From the NCBI GenBank assembly GCA_008373205.1, contig RQOS01000035.1:1-49454 (forward strand): a DNA stretch of 49,454 nucleotides, written 5' to 3'. The notes beneath the pieces are model-generated. The model was given only the letters and a program-made list of their open reading frames with translations. It did not search any database and was not told the origin of the DNA. The position numbers and the translations under genes were made by a program. Below are positions 43,075-49,454 of this stretch, one piece after another. How positions within the stretch are numbered: position 1 is the stretch's first letter; every line of letters starts with the position of its first letter. Source of the stretch: SAR202 cluster bacterium (GTDB lineage: Bacteria; Chloroflexota; Dehalococcoidia; Lucifugimonadales; Lucifugimonadaceae).

Positions 43075-44301
43075 TTGAATAAGGATAATTTTTCAATTAA
43101 ATCTATTATTTGGAGTGTGTATGCTCCAAGTTTTCTTCTTTCTATGGGACAAGGATTATTAATTCCTGTTTTACCAATATTTGCGAGAGATACTTTTGGG
43201 TCGGGAGATTTATTAGTTGGATTCTTAATAGCTGCCAGACACTTCGGGACTATGGGATTCGATGTTCCTGCGGGAATTCTTGTAGGAAGATTTGGGCTTA
43301 ATAGAACAATGATAGCTGGTGTAATATTGTTCGGTGTAAGTGCAATATTTGCTGGTTTAAGTGGTAATTTTTCTTTACTTCTTTTTTCAAGATTATTAGC
43401 TGGAGCAAGTTTCGCTCTTTGGTCTATTTCGAGACATGCATATATTGCTTCTGTAATACCTAATGAAAAAAGAGGGAAAGCATTATCTTTATTTGGTGGA
43501 TTGGGAAGAATTGCCACTATAATTGGACCATTAATTGGTGGAATTTTAGCTCAATTTGTATCTATTAGAGCTCCTTTCTTTTTTCAAGCATTCATTGCAT
43601 TTTTAACATTAATTCTAATAACAGCTACGTCTAGAAACTTTGAGATTAATAATAAAAAATCTTCTGATGGTTACATGCATGATCTTAGGAGTACATTTAG
43701 TGATCATAAAAATGCTTACTTAACTGCGGGAATGGCTGCTGTAGCTTTGCAATTTTTGAGAGCAAGTAGAGAAATTGTTATACCTTTATGGGGAGATAAT
43801 ATGGGATTACGTAAAGATGAAATTGGATATATTACAACATTAAGCTTTGCTGTAGACTCACTTATGTTTCCTATCGCAGGTTTTATAATGGATAAGTTCG
43901 GTAGAAGATATACAGGAATACCTGCTTTTATAATATTAGGCTTCTCATTAGTATTAATTGGAACCGTTGATAGTCCAATATTATTTCTAACGTCATACTC
44001 CACTTTGGTTTTATCCGCTATTTTATCCGGGGTTGGGAATGGTATATCAAGTGGATTAGTTCTTACTATAGGATCTGACTTGTCTCCTCCAGATAATAGA
44101 GGCGGATTCTTAGGTATATGGAGATTGATATCAGATGGTGGTGGAGCTGCTGGTCCTACTGTAATGGGAATAATAGCAAATTCTTTTTCTTTAGCTACGG
44201 CTAGTTTCTCAAGTGGAATAATCGCTATAACAGGTATAATTTTTATGAGATTTTTTGTAAAAGAAACTTTAGAAAAAGATGAAACTAAATCAAAGCATTA
44301 A
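43075..44301 (+). CDS. MFS transporter
   Basis: A 408-residue 12-span carrier with GFDVPAGILVGRFGLNRT at the loop between spans 2 and 3 and the RLLAGASFALW segment. The start is probably TTG at 43075, five bases after the VOC stop, with no clear ribosome site, so translation may be coupled. Last gene of the operon. Its final 17 bases overlap the convergent DUF4392 gene. Drug-efflux-like subfamily; substrate unknown. Confidence 0.85.
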   Translation: MNKDNFSIKSIIWSVYAPSFLLSMGQGLLIPVLPIFARDTFGSGDLLVGFLIAARHFGTMGFDVPAGILVGRFGLNRTMIAGVILFGVSAIFAGLSGNFSLLLFSRLLAGASFALWSISRHAYIASVIPNEKRGKALSLFGGLGRIATIIGPLIGGILAQFVSIRAPFFFQAFIAFLTLILITATSRNFEINNKKSSDGYMHDLRSTFSDHKNAYLTAGMAAVALQFLRASREIVIPLWGDNMGLRKDEIGYITTLSFAVDSLMFPIAGFIMDKFGRRYTGIPAFIILGFSLVLIGTVDSPILFLTSYSTLVLSAILSGVGNGISSGLVLTIGSDLSPPDNRGGFLGIWRLISDGGGAAGPTVMGIIANSFSLATASFSSGIIAITGIIFMRFFVKETLEKDETKSKH

Positions 44302-45124
44302 GTTTTTCTAAACAAACTTTATCTTCATCAAGAGATCTCCCATCAACCCATGGTTTAGATTCTCCACTCATACCTTCAACTGCTCCTAGATTGTAAGCTT
44401 TTTCGATTAGTTTTATCCCATCTTTCACAGTGGGTAATAAATTCTTTTTTTCATGCAGTGATATGCCAGCAATTAATCCATAGGCGCCCCAGTTTGAAGT
44501 ACTAGATATAATACTTTCAGATGTTGTAATAATTGAAGGATATTCGATTATATTTCCTATATTTTCTATTTCATTAATATAGTTACCACTACCAATTTCA
44601 TTTCCTCCATCTAAAATACCTATAGTTTTTGGATGTTGTTCAAATAAATAGTCAACTTTAGCATTAAATTTTGAGAAATCTATTCCTCTAAAATTTCTAT
44701 ATTTGCCATCTTTAGATAAACCTGCTCTTTCAATGGAAATTATTGATTTAGGATCATAATTTTTTATCAGCTCATTTGCAAAAGCATTTGAATCAAAATG
44801 AGAAGATATTGGAAATTCTATTACTTTTTTTTCATCCGACATTCCTGAGATTATTTTATATGAAAATTTATCAGTTATATAAAAAACTTCAAAACCTAGT
44901 TTTTCTAAGGTATTTCCAAGAGCTATTGCACCTGGGGGACCATCTGTCTCAGAAGATTTTGCACTTAAAATATAGAATCCTGTAGTTATAAAAACTACTC
45001 CCCTTTTTTCCATAATAAGATCTGTTGATCTTTCAATATATCCTTTTTCTATATTTTCATAAAGAGTTGCCATTCCTCTAGTATCATCTTGTAAAATAAT
45101 TTTTTCAATTTCAGAATAACTCAT
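44285..45124 (-). CDS. DUF4392 protein, D-glutamate cyclase C-terminal-domain homologue
   Basis: A 279-residue protein matching the C-terminal half of mammalian D-glutamate cyclase (DGLUCY, DUF4392). It has RGVVFITTGFYIL, SSETDGPPGAIALGNTLEKLGFEVFYITDK, PKSIISIERAGLSKDGKYRNFRG and GILDGGNEIGSGNY (acidic, metal-like). The family converts free D-glutamate to 5-oxo-D-proline in mitochondria; the bacterial activity is inferred. It starts right after the stop of the DUF1445 gene (TAAATG), so the two are coupled. In animals these two domains are fused in one polypeptide. Confidence 0.82.
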   Translation of the reverse strand: MSYSEIEKIILQDDTRGMATLYENIEKGYIERSTDLIMEKRGVVFITTGFYILSAKSSETDGPPGAIALGNTLEKLGFEVFYITDKFSYKIISGMSDEKKVIEFPISSHFDSNAFANELIKNYDPKSIISIERAGLSKDGKYRNFRGIDFSKFNAKVDYLFEQHPKTIGILDGGNEIGSGNYINEIENIGNIIEYPSIITTSESIISSTSNWGAYGLIAGISLHEKKNLLPTVKDGIKLIEKAYNLGAVEGMSGESKPWVDGRSLDEDKVCLEKLNALI

Positions 45125-45904
45125 TTAAATTACTGCCATATCCTCATCTTTCAAGTCAGTTAAAAACATTTTCCCAGGAGAATGAGTTATCATAATTTCT
45201 AATTTTGCTTCTTGTATAGCTATTTGAGGAGTTACTCCACATGCCCAGTAAACAGGAATAAGTTCCTCATTTTCAGGTATCCATGGATCGCCAAAATCTG
45301 GTTTATAAGGATCTTCTATTCCTATTTCAGATGAATTTCCAACTTGAATAGGAGTGCCATGTTGATTTGGGAATCTACTAGTTATCTGTATAGATCTAAC
45401 AAGCTTTTCTCTAGGAATCCATCTTTGAGTAACAACCATTTTACCTGAAAACTTCCCAGATTTTTCAGTATCTATAGATGTTATAAACATAGGTACATTT
45501 TTACCTTGTTTGAAATAAGGAAGATCCAAACCATTTTTCATTAATTCATTTTCAAAAGTGAACGAACAGCCCAGTAAAAATGTTACAAAATCATCTCTCC
45601 AAAACTCTGTAATATCTGTTGAATTAGAAGAGAATTTACCATCTTTAAAAATTTTATATTCTGGTATATCTTTTCTTATATCGGATTTATAGGCAAAGTT
45701 AGATTCATAATCACCAGGATCAAAAACTTCTATCAGTGGACAAGGCTTAGGATTCCTTTGACAATAGAGCATAAAATCAAATGCATCCTTTTTAGGAATT
45801 ATTACTACATTTGTTTGAACATAACCTTGAGCTAGACCTGATGTTGTAAAATTTTCTCCATTTCTAGCTTTATTTCTAACTTCAATTGAAGATAATTTAT
45901 TCAT
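45125..45904 (-). CDS. DUF1445 protein, D-glutamate cyclase N-terminal-domain / putative hydro-lyase (YcsI family)
   Basis: A 259-residue protein of the DUF1445/YcsI group. Conserved blocks are TTSGLAQGYVQTNVVIIPK, FMLYCQRNPKPCPLIEV, DIRKDIPEYKIFKDG, FVTFLLGCSFTFENELMKNG, GKMVVTQRWI and VYWACGVTPQIAIQ. The start at 45904 is set by GGAGA five bases upstream. Paired with DUF4392 it reconstructs the two-domain animal enzyme as split genes. Alone, this family is annotated only as a putative hydro-lyase. Confidence 0.85.
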   Translation of the reverse strand: MNKLSSIEVRNKARNGENFTTSGLAQGYVQTNVVIIPKKDAFDFMLYCQRNPKPCPLIEVFDPGDYESNFAYKSDIRKDIPEYKIFKDGKFSSNSTDITEFWRDDFVTFLLGCSFTFENELMKNGLDLPYFKQGKNVPMFITSIDTEKSGKFSGKMVVTQRWIPREKLVRSIQITSRFPNQHGTPIQVGNSSEIGIEDPYKPDFGDPWIPENEELIPVYWACGVTPQIAIQEAKLEIMITHSPGKMFLTDLKDEDMAVI

Positions 45905-45905
45905 A

Positions 45906-47480
45906 TTAGTCTCCATTTTTTATGTGATCAGAAATCTTTTCTCCAATCATAATCGCTGTAGCATTAGTGTTTGCCCTAACGCAATCTGGCATAATAGAGC
46001 AATCTGCTATTCTCAATCCTTCTATTCCTATAACTTTGCCGTGTTTATCTACAACGGAAAAGTCATCATCAGTATTACCCATTTTACAAGTTCCAGAAAT
46101 ATGATGCATCGTATGAACTTTAGATGATATCCATTTTTTTAGTAATTTATCATCTTCAAGGGCCTCAGGTAATGGAGCTATTAGATCTTTTCTGAAAGAA
46201 TCAAAGTTACTATTTCTAGCGATTTCAAAGTTAAATTTTACCCCTTCAATCATTCTTTGAAAATCATTCTCATTACTTAAGTAATTATAATTTAAGTCTG
46301 GATGATTTCGTGGATCTAATTTATTTAATGATAATTTTCCAGAACTTTTTGCTAAAAATATTCCTGTGGTTATTCCTACTCGAGTTTTACCAAAATCAGA
46401 CTTTTCAAAATGTAAATTATCTGGACTTATACCTTCAGGTTGGAATCTCATAACAGATATCATATCTAGCCTATCTTTAGAATTTGAAGAAGTATATCTT
46501 AGTCCTACTTTCTGAGCACCTACGTCAGTAAGATTATCATTCAAAGAATGATCTCCGTTCCATCTCAATTCAACAGCTGGATGGTCTCTTAGATTTTGAC
46601 CGACTCCTTTTAATTCATGAACATGTTCAATATTAGATTCGTCTAATTCATCCTTTTTACCAACTCCTGAAAGTAAAAGTAATTTAGGGCTTTCAACAGC
46701 TCCTGCTGAAACAATTATCTCGTTGCCTTCATATATTTCATCATTCTCAAGTATTAATCCGATTTGTTTCCCATTTTCTATAAGAATTTTTTTACAAATT
46801 GAATTTGATAAAACATCTAAGTTTTCTCTTACCATGGCTGGTAAAACATAACATATACCAGTGCTCCATCTTATACCATTAGGGTTGTTTAATGGCATTG
46901 GACCAACTCCTTCAGAGTAAGGTAGATTATGATCTTCTGTAGTCTTAAATCCCATTTCCTGAACTGTATTATAAAATGTCATTTGATCTATTAATAAAGA
47001 ATCAAGGCTATGTCTCTTAACAGGAACAGGTCCATCGTTTCCATGATATTCATTAGTAAAATCTAGATCATTCTCTTGTTTTATATAATATTTTAGACAT
47101 TCCTCAAAAGACCAATCCTCTAAGCCTTTACTACTCCAATTTTCAAAGTCTTCAGGTATGGCTCTTAAAAAAACTTGGCCATTTATAGAACTAGTACCAC
47201 CTGCAACTCTTCCACGAGGTACTCCCATATTTTTGAAATCAGGATTAGATATAGCCTTGTATTGCCAGTCAAATTCTGTTCCAACAGCTAAATTTCCTGT
47301 CCAATCAGCACCAGTAGCCATACCTTTTAGTAGTACATCTGGTATTTCCTCCATATTTTCAAAAGTATTTCCAGCTTCAATCAATAATACTTTAGTACTT
47401 GGATTTTCAGACAATCTTGAAGCTATGACTGCTCCAGATGAACCAGCACCAATAATTATATAATCATAAGTTTTTTTCAA
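45906..47480 (-). CDS. GMC family FAD-dependent oxidoreductase
   Basis: A 524-residue glucose-methanol-choline oxidoreductase. FAD fold YIIIGAGSSGAVIASRLSE at the start, GRVAGGTSSINGQVFLRA (GMC signature 1), IIVSAGAVESPKLLLLSGVG (signature 2) and HHISGTCKMG with the catalytic His, ending near DCSIMPDCVRANTNATAIMIGEK. Members oxidise alcohols or sugars such as choline; substrate unknown. TTG start at 47480 with AGAGGT upstream. Second gene of an operon (SDR, GMC, DUF1445, DUF4392). Confidence 0.92.
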   Translation of the reverse strand: MKKTYDYIIIGAGSSGAVIASRLSENPSTKVLLIEAGNTFENMEEIPDVLLKGMATGADWTGNLAVGTEFDWQYKAISNPDFKNMGVPRGRVAGGTSSINGQVFLRAIPEDFENWSSKGLEDWSFEECLKYYIKQENDLDFTNEYHGNDGPVPVKRHSLDSLLIDQMTFYNTVQEMGFKTTEDHNLPYSEGVGPMPLNNPNGIRWSTGICYVLPAMVRENLDVLSNSICKKILIENGKQIGLILENDEIYEGNEIIVSAGAVESPKLLLLSGVGKKDELDESNIEHVHELKGVGQNLRDHPAVELRWNGDHSLNDNLTDVGAQKVGLRYTSSNSKDRLDMISVMRFQPEGISPDNLHFEKSDFGKTRVGITTGIFLAKSSGKLSLNKLDPRNHPDLNYNYLSNENDFQRMIEGVKFNFEIARNSNFDSFRKDLIAPLPEALEDDKLLKKWISSKVHTMHHISGTCKMGNTDDDFSVVDKHGKVIGIEGLRIADCSIMPDCVRANTNATAIMIGEKISDHIKNGD

Positions 47481-47492
47481 TAAATACCTCTT

Positions 47493-48320
47493 TTAATTCA
47501 ATGATGCTCCACCATTTACATTCAAAGCTTGACCAGTAATCTCTGAAGAATCTTCAGAAGCAAAAAATGCTACTGTTTTTCCTATATCTTCTGCAGTTTG
47601 CCCTCTTCCTAAAGGAGTACGAGCTTTTACTGCTAATTCATCAAATACTTCTTTAGGTGTTTTATTTTTTAAATTTGGATTTTGTTCAATATGATTTATT
47701 GCAATAGCTTCCCAAATTGGAGTCCAAATAACTCCAGGACATACAGCATTTACATTTATGTTGAAACTTCCTAATTCAATTGCTAATAAATGTGTGTATT
47801 GTATAGCAGCGGCTTTAGATACGAGATATGGAGTTTGGACATTTCCTCTATGCATATCTCCTAATCCTCTAGGTTTCCTTCCACCATGAGAAGCAATATT
47901 AATAATTTTCCCGTATTCTTTCATTTTCATATGATCTACAATCGCATCAGCACTATTTACCATTCCAATAACGTTAACATCAAAAGTATTATCCCAATCG
48001 TCTTTAGAATAATTTTTTCTTTCTGAAAAACCTTTGGCACCTATAACACCTGCATTAGCAACTAAAATATCAATAGTTCCATGCTTATCAAGAATTTTAT
48101 CTCTAAAATTTTCTAAATCTTCAGGTTTTGTTACATCCACCGAATCATGTAGAATATCACTTGATAAAGATTCAGCTGTTTTTTCAGCAGAGTCACCAAA
48201 TAAATCACATAGAGCTAAAGTTGCTCCCCTTTCAAATAGTACTCTTGCAATTCCAGCACCAATTCCACTTCCAGCACCAGTAATCATTGCTATTTTCCCT
48301 GATAGATCTTTGCCACTCAT
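47493..48320 (-). CDS. SDR family oxidoreductase
   Basis: A 275-residue classical SDR. TGAGSGIGAGIA (14-25), NAGV, IINIASHGG (Ser), YLVSK (Tyr and Lys) and SSEITGQALNVNGG are all present, so the active site is intact. GAGGT precedes the ATG. First gene of the four-gene minus-strand operon, 12 bases before the GMC gene. The pair SDR plus GMC suggests two-step oxidation of an alcohol. Confidence 0.9.
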   Translation of the reverse strand: MSGKDLSGKIAMITGAGSGIGAGIARVLFERGATLALCDLFGDSAEKTAESLSSDILHDSVDVTKPEDLENFRDKILDKHGTIDILVANAGVIGAKGFSERKNYSKDDWDNTFDVNVIGMVNSADAIVDHMKMKEYGKIINIASHGGRKPRGLGDMHRGNVQTPYLVSKAAAIQYTHLLAIELGSFNINVNAVCPGVIWTPIWEAIAINHIEQNPNLKNKTPKEVFDELAVKARTPLGRGQTAEDIGKTVAFFASEDSSEITGQALNVNGGASLN

Positions 48321-48487
48321 TATTTACCTCGATACGATTTATATTTATTAGAAGTATAAGCAGAGTAATACTTAATATCAAATAACTATACTTTATTTCA
48401 TCAGGTTTTAGTAAATGCGTTTAAAAAACTAATAAAAAAAAAATTAAATCTAAGATAACCTTAAAGAATATATATCAGGAGTAAGGA

Positions 48488-49454
48488 TTGAGTAAAAATA
48501 ATTATCGATTAGAAGAACTAGAAAAACTAGTTTCTTTAGCTAAAAGAAGAGGTATTATATTTCCTTCAAGCGAAATTTATGGTGGACTATCCTCAGTATG
48601 GGATTATGGACCTATTGGCGTAGAGATAAAAAGAAATGTAAAAAATCTATGGTGGAAATCTTTTGTTAGTGAAAGAGATGATATTTTTGGAATAGATGCT
48701 TCAATTTTAATGCATCCTGATGTTTGGAAGGCTTCTGGTCATTTAGAATCATTTTCAGATCCTTTAGTTGAATGTTCTCTTACAGGTAAAAGATATAGAG
48801 AAGATCATATATTTATATTAGAAATAGAAACAAAAAAGGAAAATAAGATTATAGCTATTGAAGCATCAGATAAAAATGAAGCTGAAAAACTAGTAAAAGA
48901 AAAAATTATTTCAATTATTCCTTTAATTGAATCTGATAGTAAAGAGAATCCATCTCCTGATGGAGGAACTTTATCTGATCCAAGAAATTTCAATCTTATG
49001 TTCAAGACATTTATAGGCCCAGTTGAAGATTCTTCTTCCACAGTTTATCTTAGACCTGAAACTGCTCAGGCTATGTTTGTAAACTTTCTAAATGTCTTAA
49101 ATTCTTCAAGAAAAAAAATCCCCTTTGGAATTGCTCAACAAGGAAAGTCTTTCAGAAATGAAATTACCCCTGGAAACTTTACATTTAGAACTAGGGAATT
49201 TGAGCAAATGACGATGAAAAATGGCATGACTACTGGATTCAGTTCTCATTAGATTGGTTTAAGAAATATGGAATTAGAGAAGAAAACTTAATGATTAGGA
49301 AACATGAAAGTGAAGAATTGCCACATTATTCTAAAGCTAGTTCAGATATAGATTATTTATTTCCTTGGAGCTGGGGTGAACTAGAAACTATTTCAAATAG
49401 AACAGACTATGATCTCAAAGCTCACTCAGAACTATCAGGTAAAGATTTATCATA
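48488..49454 (+). CDS. glyQS: Glycyl-tRNA synthetase (alpha2 type), frameshifted and cut by the window end
   Basis: Class II synthetase, N-terminal portion. Marks are [38 protein letters not shown], the insert with [34 protein letters not shown] and [29 protein letters not shown]. After FEQM (about 49209) the frame changes: frame one ends at TAG 49250-49252. The -1 frame continues DDEKWHDYW, then [13 protein letters not shown] and [25 protein letters not shown] to the window end, as in other GlyRS. About nine residues (family EIEYFVRPG) plus one base are missing, so about 28 bases were deleted. TTG start with AGGAG six bases upstream. Confidence 0.88.

Noticed and set aside
42900-43517. Minus-strand 205-codon frame across the VOC and MFS genes
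   Set aside because: Antisense to two conserved genes in a good operon; no ribosome site and no recognisable motif.
1-49454. CRISPR array, prophage or insertion sequence
   Set aside because: No regularly spaced repeats, no transposase, integrase or structural phage genes and no target-site duplications were seen on either strand.

Overview
The window is AT-rich DNA (roughly 30% GC by eye) from a free-living bacterium with a compact genome. It has no mobile elements, CRISPR arrays or rRNA. The gene mix is enolase-superfamily dehydratase, FAH hydrolase, several SDRs, GMC oxidoreductase, FMN hydroxyacid oxidase, tandem NHL propellers, MFS carriers, a carboxymuconolactone-decarboxylase-family protein, a selenocysteine formate dehydrogenase and an alpha2-type glycyl-tRNA synthetase. 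This fits a marine SAR202-like Chloroflexota heterotroph. That taxonomic call is inference and was not tested.

Layout. 1-6400: sugar-acid type catabolism (dehydratase C-terminus, FAH hydrolase, aldo/keto reductase, rhamnose-mutarotase-like protein) interleaved with a thiol redoxin, GMP reductase and a TcuA-like flavoprotein; a 646-base gap at 4358-5003 holds several hairpins and one tiny membrane ORF. 6400-12300: zinc-ribbon protein, possible ADP-ribosyltransferase-like protein, LRR lipoprotein, DUF805 protein, DnaN, LarB, a cytochrome c lipoprotein and an orphan HTH protein. 12300-15800: DedA protein overlapping a formate dehydrogenase that reads through an in-frame TGA (Sec), then tRNA-Arg(UCU). 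15800-26200: ADP-ribosylglycohydrolase, SDRs, RDD protein, aminotransferases, threonine synthase, FMN hydroxyacid oxidase, class V aminotransferase, M20 amidohydrolase and class I aldolase. 26400-34050: stand-alone winged-helix protein with an Amt transporter, FBPase, MocR-like aminotransferase, primary sigma factor and malate synthase. 34050-44300: three tandem NHL proteins, three MFS carriers, a TIM-barrel isomerase, and a CMD-FumC-RidA-VOC operon. 44280-48320: a D-glutamate-cyclase-like gene pair (DUF1445 and DUF4392) in one operon with a GMC oxidoreductase and an SDR. 48488-end: glycyl-tRNA synthetase broken by an apparent deletion of about 28 bases.

How the genes fit together. Hydroxyacid oxidase, class V (serine/alanine-glyoxylate) aminotransferase and malate synthase together point to glycolate/glyoxylate use. 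Class I aldolase and FBPase point to gluconeogenesis. Formate dehydrogenase would supply reductant. Several oxidoreductases sit beside MFS carriers and look like uptake-plus-catabolism units for small carboxylic acids or sugars.

Genome style. Convergent genes often overlap at their stop codons, with no room for a conventional terminator. TTG starts backed by a good Shine-Dalgarno are common. A few genes have a -10 hexamer ending 6-7 bases before ATG, which suggests leaderless mRNAs.
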